This document shows, in pieces, positions 13,412-24,800 of a stretch of DNA of 64,000 nucleotides. The notes below the pieces were generated by a model. It saw only the letters and a program-made list of their open reading frames with translations. It was not told the DNA's origin and made no database searches. The position numbers were made by a program, and so were the translations under genes. Where the stretch lies: assembly GCF_020509005.1 (NCBI RefSeq), contig NC_063012.1, positions 1,178,001 through 1,242,000 on the forward strand. The letters run 5' to 3'. This DNA is from Fulvia fulva. Lineage: Eukaryota; Ascomycota; Dothideomycetes; Mycosphaerellales; Mycosphaerellaceae. Numbering within the stretch: position 1 is the stretch's first letter; every line of letters begins with the position of its first letter.

Positions 13412-16400
13412 AGGCAGTTTATAGAAAAGGGCTGTCTCGTAATAAGTAACCTTATTACTTATAGAACAACGGTATAGATTTAGATTAGTAACTACGTAGA
13501 GACTAGGTCTAGCTACTACGTATTACTAGAGACCGATATAGTCCTCGGCCGTCCCTAGTACGACGAGTATTAACCTACGTTCTACTATACGTTAGGAACT
13601 ATAACTCTATTCTTACTATATTGTCGATAGAACTATATACTCGGAACTAAACTAGTATACGTATAGTCTATTAAAGATAAGGGTATTATACTAAGAGGCG
13701 TTCTTTATACCGAGATACTAATACTAGAGAGTTTACGACCTTAAGCTCTATCTAATTACGCTAAACCCTACGTAGAGGATAAAGACGAACCTATAGTAGT
13801 ATAGGAGACGTATACGACGAAGGTAGTAATAAGATATACCGTCGATACCTACGATAAACCGGAACCGTCTTACTATATCCGCTAGCTACTACCCGCTAAT
13901 AGGGTTGAAATACTTAAGCGCCTAGCGCGTCGAACGAAGAAAGAACTAAAGGTCGAGACTAAGCCGGAGATCGATATTAAGCCTATTAATATAGAAGCAC
14001 TTCGGCGTATAAGCCGGAGGAAGGGCTATAAAGTATATATAATATAGATGTTTAATCCGAAAGAAAATCTTAATAAGTAAGTCGCGTAAGACCCGCTATC
14101 CGCGTATATACTAAAGGCTTTCGGTATAAGAGCGAAGCTAGTACTAGGAGGTAGCGCGGCGATGTTAGTAGATACTAACACTTAAGAAAATATAGATAGA
14201 TAGGAGGAGCCCTAGGGTAACTATACCTAGCGGTAACTTAACGCCTCTACTATATTAGCTAACGACTATTAACGTTTTATAAACGGTAAGGACAAAGACT
14301 AGGATCCTATCCCTTTGTTACTAGTAGAGTTTAGGGAAATAGCTAGGCTATTTAGCCGTAAGGAAGTAGATAAGGTCCTACCGCGACGGCCTAGCGTAGA
14401 CTATAAGATTAAGCTAAAGAATAGTTAGACACCGCTATTTCGAAGACTATACTCCTTCTCTATACGAGAGAACGAGGTGATTAAGAAGTAGATCGACGAC
14501 TAACTTAAGAAAGGTTTTATTTAGAGAAGCGTGTTACTAGTAGTAGTACCTATTCTAATAGTCAAAAAGCCGGGTAGAGGGCTACGAGTATACGTAGACT
14601 ATAGAGCTCTAAATACGCTTACGACGAAGAGTCGCTACCCGATTCTACTATTTTAAGAGACCTTAGATCGTATTACTAGCGCGTAACAGTTTACTAAGCT
14701 AGATGTTATCGCTATGTTTAATTATATCCGTATTATAGTAGGAGACGAGTAGAAAACGGCCTTTACTACTAGATATAGGTAGTTTGAGTACGTAGTTATG
14801 CCTTTTGGACTATATAATATACTAGGAACGTTTTAGTTATTTATAAACAATATACTAAGGGAGTTTCTAGATGACTTCGTATTATATTACCTTAATAACG
14901 TACTTGTCTTTAGTAAGACAAGAGAAGAGTATATCTAATATATCCTAAAGGTTCTACGAAAGCTAGATACTGCCGGGCTCTAGTTAGATATTAACAAATA
15001 CGAGTTCTTTAGACACGAGACTACTTATCTAGGTGTTATTATCATAAATAGGGGCATTAAGATGGACCTAGCTAAGATTAAATGCGTTAAGAATTGGCCT
15101 ATACCCGCGAATATTACCGATATCTTGTCGTTTATAGGGTTTACTAACTTCTACCGTAGGTTTATTAAGGATTTTAGTAAGATCTACTTACCTATAACGA
15201 AGCTTACGAGGAAGAATGTCCTATATAACTAGTCTCTAGTATATTAATAGGCGTTCGAGGCATTAAAGTAAGCATTTATCGATACGCCTACCTTGAAATA
15301 CTTCTACCTAGTACGAGAGACTATTCTAGAAACAGATGCCTTAGATTACGTAATAGTAGTAGTACTCTTATAACGTAACGAGCGAGGAGTATTATATCCT
15401 ATCGCTTATATATCTAAGAAGATAGATCCCTAGTAATATAACTACGACATCTACGATAAGGAGCTCCTAGCTATTATATAAGCTTTCGAGGAATAGCGAC
15501 CGGAGCTAACTATTAACGAATACGGTACCGACGATTATAAGAATCTACTAGACCCGGAATCTAAGGACAAGCCGACGCTTATATACTCCGATTATAAGAA
15601 CCTCGAATAGTTTATAAGTACGAAGTAATTGAACCGTAGACAAGCTCGCTAGGCCGAGTTTCTCTCGTAGTTCTTCTTTAAGATCGTCTATAGGCTAGGA
15701 GTTTAAGGTACTAAGCTAGACAGCTTAACCCGACGTTTATAGGACTTGCCGAAGCCTAGAGACCTAGATAACCTACGTAACTAATAGTAGTATTAGGTGT
15801 TACTAGGCCTAGATCGTATCCTAAGCCTATCGTCTACTAGAGTATTATCGGTATATAATAATAACGTTATAACCCTACTTACGACCGCTATTCGAGGACT
15901 CTATATATAACTAGAGGCTAAGGAAGCCGTTTAATAGCTAGAACGAGATGATCTATATACCTTACTAAGGAAGTACCGTATCGATAACCGTTATATAGTC
16001 CTAGTTAGAGGTATAATATATATTAAGAATATATATAGTAGTTATAGCCTATTCGTTCCTCCGGAGTTAGAAGACAATCTAGATAAAGGTGAAATCCCGG
16101 TACGTACTCGTATCGTATAGGCTTTCTACGACTATATAGTAGCTAGTTACTTAGAGGACGAGAAGACGTATAAATTAGTAGCTCGTAACTATACCTAGCT
16201 AGGTATCGTACGATTTAATAAGAGCTATATACGTACCTACCGCGCTTACCGTATAAATAAGAACACTAATATCTAGTACCTAGGGCTATTAAGACCGCTA
16301 CTAGTACTATTTAGCGCTTAGGAGGATATCTCTATTAACTTTATAGTTAAACTACCGAAGGGAATAAGCGTAGTCGACGGACAAACGTACGAGAATATTA

Positions 16401-17736
16401 TAACCGTTATATACCGCTTAACTAAGGAGCGATATATCATTCCTATTACCTCGATAATAGTAGAGTATTACGTACTAGTATTCTTTAAGTACGTGTTTAG
16501 TAGATATAGGCTCCCGAAGTCTATTGTCTCGGATCGTAGTACGTAATAGATTTCCGTATTCTAGCGTAGGATATACGCGCTACTTAGTATTAGTCGAAAG
16601 CTATCTTCGTCGTTCTACCTAGAAATAGATAGACAGTCGGAGAACACGAATAAAGTAATAGAGTAATACCTACGTATCTTTGTTAACTATACCTAGGACG
16701 ACTAGCTAGATTAGATTTTATTAGCTAAATTTATAGTAAACAATATAGTGTCCGTAATAATAGGCGTCTTACCGTTATATACTAATACTAGGCGTAATCT
16801 AAGGTTCTCTAAGCTTGACTTAGACTTGCCTATACTACTAATACTATATAAATAGCGACTAGACGCCGAGTCCGCGGACAAGTTTACGGCTAAGATATAA
16901 GAGATATACTAATACTTACGATAGTAGATAGCCTTAGTATAAGTAGTCTAAGCTAAGTACGTAAACTAGACGCGTATACCTATACTACGGTACGCCAAAG
17001 GCGACGAAGTATAGGTAAGCACTAAGAACTAGATAATAGAGAGACCTTCTCTTAAGATAGACGTAAAGTAGTCTAGACCGTACGTAATTACGGAGGTGCT
17101 ACTAGGTAATACTTATAAAGTAGAGCTCCTACCTACTTTAAATATCGATAATTGCTTCTACTTACACCTTCTTATACTAGTTTATACGCCGGTTATAGGA
17201 CAGATATAACCCGTACTACTACCGATCCGAATTGTCGACGACGAATAATACGAAGCCGATCCCGCCAAACCCGATTAATAGGAAGTTAAGCAAATTCTAG
17301 ACTATAAGAAGAGATAGCCGCGAGGACTAATACCGGTAGGAGGCAAGTAGCTATATTAGGAATACTTAGTAAAATATATTAGATATAATAAGCTATCCTA
17401 TAAAGCTACGGACTAGGTTATCGAGACTACCGCCGCCTCCGTAGCCGACTTTTACTATAACTACCCGAGAGCGACTAAGCTACCTAGTTTTTAACTACCT
17501 ATAGACTAGATACCGAATAAGAATACTATAGGTATACGTATAGCGCGCTAAATAGTATAAGTAGCGATAACTCTAATACCGGTAGAACGAGGCCTCTAGG
17601 CTTATAAGAAAGAGAGCGATACGTATAGTCTAATAGATAATAAGGTGTTTACGAAGGTAATAGGAGATATAATAGAGACGAAAGATATAAGAGGAGAGGA
17701 GAGTACTCCGGAGCGCACTCTAAGAGGGGGGGGTAG
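13412..17736 (+). mobile_element. Gypsy-3, LTR retrotransposon pol remnant, RIP-degraded
   Basis: A plus-strand pol frame with many RIP-type stops. It shows, in order, a poorly preserved upstream part (13480-14350), reverse transcriptase (about 14420-15000, FTKLDVIA near 14695 and a YLNN version of the YxDD motif near 14890), FYRRFI near 15155, RNase H (ETDA near 15335), an integrase region from about 16090, and a chromodomain-like EYLVKY segment near 17360. A purine tract with eight G residues (17726-17733) directly precedes the 3' LTR and marks the element end. I found no clear gag or 5' LTR, so it is probably 5'-truncated or too decayed to see. Confidence 0.82.
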
Positions 17737-17895
17737 TATTACCGTACCGGCGTATATTTACTTAAACCCGCGGGTACGTACCTAGACCTCGCGCCCGCTA
17801 ACTAATCCGACTAGCGGCTTAGCGCCCGTATATAACTCTCGCGCCCTCCGCGCCTCCCTTAGATAGAATATCTATTCGACTTATACCTTACCCGA
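17737..17895 (+). repeat. Gypsy-3 3' LTR (right edge approximate)
   Basis: Starts TATTACCG directly after the polypurine tract. The leading TA is probably a RIP-changed TG. A TATATAA box lies near 17828. The right edge, where LINE-B begins, is an estimate because no second LTR copy is present. Confidence 0.5.
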
Positions 17896-19645
17896 CTACG
17901 TACTTATACCTACTTATAACAAGTTCCTACCTATCCGTAATAGATAAGAGGTCCTCTAGGAAGCCTAGTAAGGTAGAGCCGACGCGCTAGTAGAGGCGTT
18001 CTTCCCTCCCCCGGTTACTACCCGACTCGACGATATCGAAGGCTTTATATACCTAACGGAGCTCGAGGCTAGCTAAGAAGTAACGGAGGCGGAGGTACTA
18101 ATAGTACTAAAAGCGGCGCTACTAGATAAGGCCCTAGGACTAGATAAGATCTCTAACCGTTTCCTTAAGTACTACCGCTAGACGCTCGCCCCGTACCTCG
18201 CGGGGCTATTTACGGTATACCTCTAGTAGTTATACGTACCGACCCCCTTCCGGTACTCGAGTATAGTCGTCCTCCGTAAGGAGGGTAAGGCTAGATATAA
18301 CGTTAGGAAGGCCTACCGCCTAATAGCCCTACTTAGTACGATTAGTAAGGCGTTAGAGCGTATCGTAGCCGATCGTATCTCTAAGCTAGCTAAGGAGTAC
18401 TAGCTCCTCCTAGCCGAGTAGATAGGAGCCCGACTAGGGCGGTCTACAACGACCGCCCTAGAACTTATTACGGAATAGGTTTATATAATCTAGGTAATAT
18501 ACCGATAATAGGTCGCTACCCTACTATCCCTTAATATCTCGGAGGCGTTCGATAAGGTTTCCTACGCCCGACTACTCTATAACCTCCGGGCGAAAGGTCT
18601 ACCTAGCTAGCTCGTCGTGTTCGTTAAGTCCTTCCTTAGTAACCGGTCTATATAGCTCGTACTAGGGGAGTAGCGTAAACCTTAGATACGGCCTATAGAA
18701 ATAGGGATCCCGTAGGGCTTATCGCTCTCTTTAATCCTCTTCCTTTTCTTTGTATCTACGCTCCTCCCGCTACTTAGAGGAAGCGCCGGCGGTACTAACT
18801 CCTATATAGACTTTATTAACGACACGAACATCCTAATATATAGCGACTTAACCGAGACTAATTACCGCTAACTCGAAGCGGCGCTCGAGGTATATAACGA
18901 CTAGGTAGCGCGATACGGGGTAGTCTTTACACCTAAGAAGTACTAGATAATCTACCTTACGGGGACCCTAAAGAAGTATAACCTCTAAGCTATGATCGGG
19001 GCCGGGACCGGCGTAAGCTAGATTACTCTATAGCTATCTATCCGGGTCCTAGGATTCTAAGTAGATACGTAACTCCGGTAGTACGCCTACCTAAAGTAGC
19101 TCCGGTAGCGGGGAGACTAGAATAAAGCCTTACTTATACGCCTCGCGGCCTCTATATAGGGCGTAGCCTTCGTAAAGGTACGCTAGCTATATAGTTCTAT
19201 CGTCTAACCGGCGATTACCTTTAGGGTACTAGTCTAGTATCTACCCTACGCGACTAGCTAGATGAAGTAGATTTAAAACGTATAGAACGAATATTTACGT
19301 AGGGCGACCGGAGTATACCGTACTATACCGACGTAGGTCCTAGAAGCGGATACGTAGATCGCGCTACTAGACCTTTACCTCTAATAGCTCGCTATAGGCT
19401 ATACGCTCTAGACGGCGAATAGTAAGGTAGGAAGCGATATCCGCGCGGCGTACTAGGCGATTGCGACACGCCTTCGATCTATAGCGCCTAAAAAGAAGAT
19501 AGGATTATAGGCCTAGCGGTAGCTAGATACGTAATAAACCCTAATAGTAAAGTTCTAAGTATAGGCCCTAGCTAGTAGTATACTAGTAATAGGAGCGGGA
19601 TAGGGACGTAAAGAACGGAAGGCTATAGCGAACGCGGTCCGTAGA
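17896..19645 (+). mobile_element. LINE-B, non-LTR retrotransposon remnant, RIP-degraded
   Basis: A plus-strand LINE reverse transcriptase frame with RIP-type stops. Motifs match the LINE-A protein in order but differ in sequence: a GPDKIS-like block near 18140, an AFDKVS block near 18547, the GIPxG block near 18707 and an F-I-N-D version of FVDD near 18810. It is therefore another family of the same broad Tad1/I-like type. The 5' end (with the endonuclease) is missing. It runs straight into the tail of the oppositely oriented LINE-C at about 19646 and may have been its target. Confidence 0.75.
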
Positions 19646-19762
19646 TATATATAGATAGATAGATATTTTATTAAGCTATTGTAGTGCCCTTTGGCCTATA
19701 TAGCTATACTATCTTGTTTTCGTATATATAGAGGGGAAACCGTATTAGTAAAAACCCCTCCT
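19646..19762 (-). mobile_element. LINE-C 3' end, left part
   Basis: On the minus strand this reads as the end of a LINE 3' untranslated region followed by an ATCT-repeat tail (19647-19670). Joined across the Gypsy-4 target site it continues into 26353 onward. There the order of blocks (GGCGGGAAGG, a GGTTTCCC block, a TAGGCC block, then the TATC repeat tail) matches the 3' end of LINE-A. The rest of LINE-C lies to the right of Gypsy-4. Confidence 0.7.
19758..19762. repeat. Target site duplication of Gypsy-4, left copy
   Basis: CTCCT directly before the 5' LTR. The identical CTCCT stands at 26348-26352 directly after the 3' LTR. Confidence 0.9.
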
Positions 19763-19797
19763 TGTCATGGTCTCCCCACAGAGTGTACAGAAGGTGC
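19763..19797 (+). repeat. Gypsy-4 5' LTR, first part (interrupted)
   Basis: The first 34 bases of the LTR plus one C. The rest of this LTR resumes at 20241. Removing the inserted solo LTR and one copy of its 5 bp duplication gives exactly 443 bp, the length of the 3' LTR. Confidence 0.88.
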
Positions 19798-20240
19798 TGT
19801 CATGGTCTCCCCACAGAGTGTACAGAAGGTGGGGACAGAAGAGCCTCAGAGCGCTCAGAAGTCGTCAAGAAGTGACAGTCCAGCTTGGTGTGTGAACGCC
19901 AAGAATCACATGCCCCGCAACATTCACTACGGGACCCAGCCCTCCAGATTCACCCCTCTACCAAACCTTGAAGCACGTGGAAGACTCGGAACGTAGGGCA
20001 GGTTGGAATAAGGTTTTGAGCAAAGCTGCTAAGCGCGGCTTCGCACGGGTTAGCCCTGTTGATGCGGGGACACGCACTCGCGAGGGTCGCGTATAAATAT
20101 CTGGCCTTCCCCAGGCCTCTCTTGCTTTCTTCGTCTTTTGTTTTGTGTAGCAATCATACCATACCCTTTTGCATCTGCACTTCGCACCTGCATTCTCGCT
20201 TTCACCCTTGCATCTCACAGGCCAGGCTCTCGCCCTGACA
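19798..20240 (+). repeat. Solo LTR of the Gypsy-4 family nested in the 5' LTR of Gypsy-4
   Basis: A full 443 bp LTR in the same orientation as the host element, flanked by GGTGC (19793-19797) and GGTGG (20241-20245). That is a 5 bp target duplication with one later change. It carries its own TATA box and CACGTG site (19974-19979). A solo LTR normally arises by recombination between the two LTRs of a full element. Confidence 0.88.
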
Positions 20241-20653
20241 GGTGGGGACAGAAGAGTCTCAGAGCGCTCAGAAGTCGTCAAGAAGTGACAGTCCAGCTTG
20301 GTGTGTGAACGCCAAGAATCACATGCCCCGCAACATTCACTACGGGACCCAGCCCTCCAGATTCACCCCTCTACCAAACCTTGAAGCACGTGGAAGACTC
20401 GGAACGTAGGGCAGGTTGGAATAAGGTTTTGAGCAAAGCTGCTAAGCGCGGCTTCGCACGGGTTAGCCCTGTTGATGCGGGGACACGCACTCGCGAGGGT
20501 CGCGTATAAATATCTGGCCTTCCCCAGGCCTCTCTTGCTTTCTTCGTCTTTTGTTTTGTGTAGCAATCATACCATGCCCTTTTGCATCTGCACTTCGCAC
20601 CTGCATTCTCGCTTTCACCCTTACATCTCACAGGCCAGGCTCTCGCCCTGACA
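20241..20653 (+). repeat. Gypsy-4 5' LTR, second part
   Basis: 413 bp that complete the interrupted 5' LTR, ending CCCTGACA. It contains CACGTG at 20387-20392, the TATA box at 20505-20512 and the predicted transcript start region near 20540-20546. Sequence is almost identical to the 3' LTR. Confidence 0.9.
20505..20512 (+). promoter_or_regulatory. TATA box of Gypsy-4 5' LTR
   Basis: TATAAATA in the LTR, 148 bases before the end of the LTR. A transcript start is expected about 30-40 bases downstream, next to GTCTTTTGT (20546-20554), which is complementary to the predicted primer site. Confidence 0.65.
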
Positions 20654-20655
20654 TC

Positions 20656-20664
20656 ACAAAAGAC
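20656..20664 (+). promoter_or_regulatory. Predicted self-priming primer binding site of Gypsy-4
   Basis: ACAAAAGAC lies two bases after the 5' LTR, where the minus-strand primer binds. It is the exact reverse complement of GTCTTTTGT at 20546-20554, about 41 bases after the start of the TATA box, so near the predicted 5' end of the transcript. I recognise no tRNA 3' end complement here. Tf1-like fungal chromoviruses prime from the 5' end of their own mRNA, and this layout fits that. The transcript start has not been mapped, so it remains a prediction. Confidence 0.55.
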
Positions 20665-20695
20665 CAACAAACCGTCAACCACTCGAGTCATCCTC

Positions 20696-21856
20696 ATGGG
20701 TGACCACGCCACCGATAGAGGTGTCAACCTCGACAACCAAGACACTCCATTCCACTTCAGTGAGTGGACTGACATCCCCTTCTCGAACGCCGCTGCCTTC
20801 GGTGCCTGGGCAAACGCCAACCCCGACACCGCCTACGCTCTCATCAACCGCACCGTCTCCTCTTTCCGCGAGACCGCCCAGCAGGTCGAGCAAGCAAACA
20901 ACCAAGCAACATACCTTCAAGGTATTGTGAACACCTTCCAGAACCTCGCCCCGCACGCCGACGACAACCGCCGCCAGCACTTCTCCAAGAAGGTCAACGA
21001 CCCAGACGAGTTCGACGGCAACAAGAGCAAGTTTGAGGCATTTGAGACACATCTCACCATCAAGCTGTTGGCTAATGCCGACCACTTTCCGCAAGAGAAG
21101 GACAAAGTCACGTACGTCTTCTCCCTCCTTCGGGGAGACGCCGCGGCTCAGGTACAACACTACATCGACAACGCCACGCAGACTATCGGCTGCCCGGACG
21201 TCCTCACCTTGATGCAGGACCTCCGTGCTGCCTTTGGTGATCCAGACCGTAGAGCCACCGCCCAGAACGCCATCCACAACCTCCTCCAGAAGAACAAGAG
21301 CTTCGCCGAGTACCTCGCGGCCTTCAACCGCGACATCGGGTTCACCGGCTACAACGAAGAGACCAAGAAGAGCACTCTCCGCCGTGGTTTGTCAGCAGAG
21401 CTTCTTCGAGCCCTCGAGGACAAGGACGTTGGTGCTATGAGCTTCCGTGAGCTCGTCGAGACCTGCCAGCGCCTCGACTCCAACATGAAACACACCGCCT
21501 CTCTCCTCGCTTCTCGTTCTCAAGGTCGTCAGCCTCGTGGTCCCGGAAGCCACTTCGCTGCTCCACTAGGCGCCGCCGCTCCTACGGCTCTCCCTCCCGT
21601 CTCTGTAGGTGACGCTATGGATCTCAGCGCTGGTGCCGCCGTCCCTCGAGTCCAGGGCCTCGTTAACGGTAAGCTTACTCCCGAAGAGAAGCTTCGCCGT
21701 CGCCAGGCCGGACTCTGCACCTACTGCGGCGGTCCAGGCCACATCGCAGCTAACTGTCCGCAGCTCGCTGCCCGTAACGCCCGCAACCCGGTTCGCGGCG
21801 CTGTCGGCGCTATCGAGCCTGCTACTGCTGCTCCCGCTGAGCAGGAAAAAGCCTAG
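20696..21856 (+). CDS. gag: Gypsy-4 Gag polyprotein
   Basis: Open frame of 386 codons from ATG 20696 to TAG 21854-21856. The same frame is open further upstream, but that part would be coded by the LTR and lacks an ATG. Gag forms the virus-like particle and binds the element RNA. The central part is a retrotransposon Gag domain with a DPDEFDG-type start near residue 100. Near the C-terminus is one CCHC zinc knuckle, CTYCGGPGHIAANC (C-x2-C-x4-H-x4-C), coded around 21717-21758. It overlaps pol by 16 bases in a different frame. Sequence composition is free of RIP, and no internal stop is present. The family assignment is sure; I infer that the product is functional from the open frame only. Confidence 0.92.
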   Translation: MGDHATDRGVNLDNQDTPFHFSEWTDIPFSNAAAFGAWANANPDTAYALINRTVSSFRETAQQVEQANNQATYLQGIVNTFQNLAPHADDNRRQHFSKKVNDPDEFDGNKSKFEAFETHLTIKLLANADHFPQEKDKVTYVFSLLRGDAAAQVQHYIDNATQTIGCPDVLTLMQDLRAAFGDPDRRATAQNAIHNLLQKNKSFAEYLAAFNRDIGFTGYNEETKKSTLRRGLSAELLRALEDKDVGAMSFRELVETCQRLDSNMKHTASLLASRSQGRQPRGPGSHFAAPLGAAAPTALPPVSVGDAMDLSAGAAVPRVQGLVNGKLTPEEKLRRRQAGLCTYCGGPGHIAANCPQLAARNARNPVRGAVGAIEPATAAPAEQEKA

Positions 21857-24800
21857 GTCTTCCTCATCGACGCGATGAAGACCAAGAACAACGTTTACCG
21901 AAAGTGAAGAGAGGAAAGAAGTTGAGGATCAATACAGCACAGCTAGACCTGTACGACGAGACGGGCAAGGACCACGCTTGCAAACCGTTCGTCACGAATG
22001 TAAATATCGGCTCAAAGAAACTCTCTTCTTCCAATCTCACTCTCATGGACACTGGCGCACTAGGCGAGTCTTTTATGGACTATAAACTCGCGACCTCTCT
22101 CAACCTCGAACCCCAGGAACTGAAGTACCCTCGCACCCTTGAACTCTTTGACGGCACGGAGACTACCACTGGTAAGATTACTCATGTTGTACACACGTCA
22201 ATCACCCTCGGAGGCAAGCGTATGTCGATCACCAGCTTCCTTACGTCCCTACCGCATCAGAAGTTTATCCTCGGCCTCCCCTGGTTCAGACGACACCGAC
22301 CTATCATCGACTGGACTTCCCTTACTGTCAGCTTCCCTCCAGAAGTTCCTCCGGCACCTCCGCCTTCTCCGCCGCCTCAGCGCGGTCCTGAGTATACCAA
22401 GATCTTCCAGGTGAACGCCGCTGCCTTCACCACTGCTGCTAAGCAGCCCAAAGCTCAAGTCTTCGCCGCCTCTCTCCGCGATATCGACATCGCCCTCGAG
22501 AAGCTCGACAAGAAGCGTACACCTACCGACCCTGCTACGAAGGTCCCTCCTTGGGCACACCACATCCTCCACGTATTCGATGCTAAAGCCGCAGACGAGC
22601 TGCCTCCTCATCGCCCTCACGACCACAAGATTGAGCTAGAAGAAGGTGCAGAGACACCGTTCGGACCGTTATATTCCATGTCCCGAGAAGAGCTTATCGT
22701 CCTCAAGAGATACCTCGAAGAGAACCTAAAGAAGGGGTTCATTCGAGCGAGCCGTTCCAGCGCTGGCAGTCCCGTCATGTTCGTCAAGAAGCCCGGCGGT
22801 GGTCTACGCTTCTGCGTAGACTACCGAGGCTTGAACGCTGTTACAAAGAAGAACCGCTACCCAATACCGTTGATTCAGGAGACGCTCGAGCGCCTCTCTA
22901 AGGCCAAGTACTTCACCAAGCTCGATGTCATCGCTGCGTTCAACAAGTTACGAATGGCAGAAGGACACGAGTATCTCACAGCCTTCCGTACTCGCTACGG
23001 GCTGTTCGAGTCGCTCGTTATGCCCTTCGGCGTTTGTAACGGGCCTAGTACCTTCCAGAACTTCATTAACGACATCCTTCAGGAGTTCCTCGATCAGTTC
23101 TGCACTGCCTACATCGACGACATCCTAGTCTACAGCGAGACCAAGGAGGAGCACCGCGAGCACGTCTGTAAGGTCCTTCAGAAGCTCGCAGACGCCGGCT
23201 TGCAGCTCGATATCGACAAGTGCGAGTTTGAGAAGACCGAAGTCAAGTTCCTTGGTTTGATCATTACCGCAGACGGCATCAAGATGGACCAAGAGAAGAT
23301 CGACGCTATCGTCGAATGGGATGCTCCTACGAACGTCAAAGAGGTCCAGGGTTTCCTAGGCTTTGCCAACTTCTACCGCCGCTTCATCCACGCATTTTCG
23401 GGCGTGGTACGCCCTTTGACGAAGCTCACGCGCAAGGGTGAGAAGTTCGCCTGGACCGACGAATGCCAGGAGGCTTTTGACTTGCTCAAAGCGAAGTTTG
23501 TTGAGAACCCGCTTCTACAGCACTTCGATTTCGAACTGGAGACCCGTGTAGAGACCGACGCATCCGACGGCGTGGTGGGCGGTGTCCTGCTACAACGCCG
23601 CTCGCCTGAATCCCCCTGGTTACCTGTCGCCTTCCTCTCCAAGAAGTTGACCGCCACGGAGTGTAACTACGAGATCTACGACAAGGAGCTTCTCGCCATC
23701 GTCAAAGCTTTCGAAGAGTGGCGCCCCGAGCTCGAAGGCTCTGCTATGCCCGTCCAAGTAAGCTCCGACCATAAGAACCTCGTCTACTTTATGAAGAGCA
23801 AGCTGCTCAATCGTCGCCAGGCCCGCTGGAGCGAGTTCCTCTCCCGGTTCAACTTCGTGATCTCGTACACGCCCGGCAAGGCCAACTCGATGGCCGACGC
23901 CCTTACCCGCCGCCCTGGAGACTCTCCAGTTGATCGAAGAGGGGGCCGGCAAATCGCAGGGCAACAAGTCATCAAAGAGCACAACCTCTCTTCCGAGCTT
24001 CGAGAGTACCTATCGAACGGCCAGCCTACGCTCGCCGCTTCCTTTGCTACTCTCGTGCTCGCTCCTGCCTACCTTGACGAGAGTGACGATGAATCCGAGC
24101 CTGAAGAATACGCCTCGGACGCTGAGGACTTGAACGACGATGAAGAGGGCTCAGTAACGACCGACGGCTCATCCGAATCAGACTTTGAGGGGTTTGATAA
24201 TGAGGAGCAGCCCGAAGGCATCATGGCACGAGTACGAACAGCGTACGATGCCGACATAGACGCCCAAGAGTTAGTTCAGGCCCTTAGATCTGGCGCGAGG
24301 ACATTCCCGGGCTTCTCGCTGTCCGAGTGCGAGCTCCAGGAAGGTGTCGTCTACTTCCGTAAGAAGCTTTACGTACCGCAGCCCGAAGGCTCTAATATCC
24401 GAGCTGAGATTCTTCAAATCATCCACGACTCCGCCTCTGGGGGTCACCCAGGCGTAGCCAAGACCCACAAGCTCCTCGCTAGGTATTACTGGTGGCCGCA
24501 TTCCTGGAAGGACGTCCGCCGCTACGTGCTGAACTGCGCTACTTGCCGAAGAGCCAAAGCTAACCGCCACCGTCCCCACGGTCTCTTGCACCCTCTCCCG
24601 GCTCCTGATCGTCCGTGGAAGCACATCACTATGGACTTTATCACCGATCTTCCTCACGGCAAGACCTTCAGCGGCGTGAAAGCAAAGGCCCTTCTAGTGA
24701 TCGTGGACCGTCACTCCAAGGACCGGTACATGATCCCGTGCTGGAGCATGACCGCAAAGGAGACTGCTCGCTTGTTCTACGAATTCGTCTGGCGCTTTCA

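Noticed and set aside
19763..20653. Tandem LTRs as a sign of a two-LTR circle insertion
   Set aside because: The border bases form a 5 bp duplication and the split LTR sums to exactly 443 bp, so a nested solo LTR explains it.
20675..21277. 200-codon minus-strand frame
   Set aside because: Antisense to Gypsy-4 gag; the gag frame has the zinc knuckle and domain structure, and the antisense product has none.
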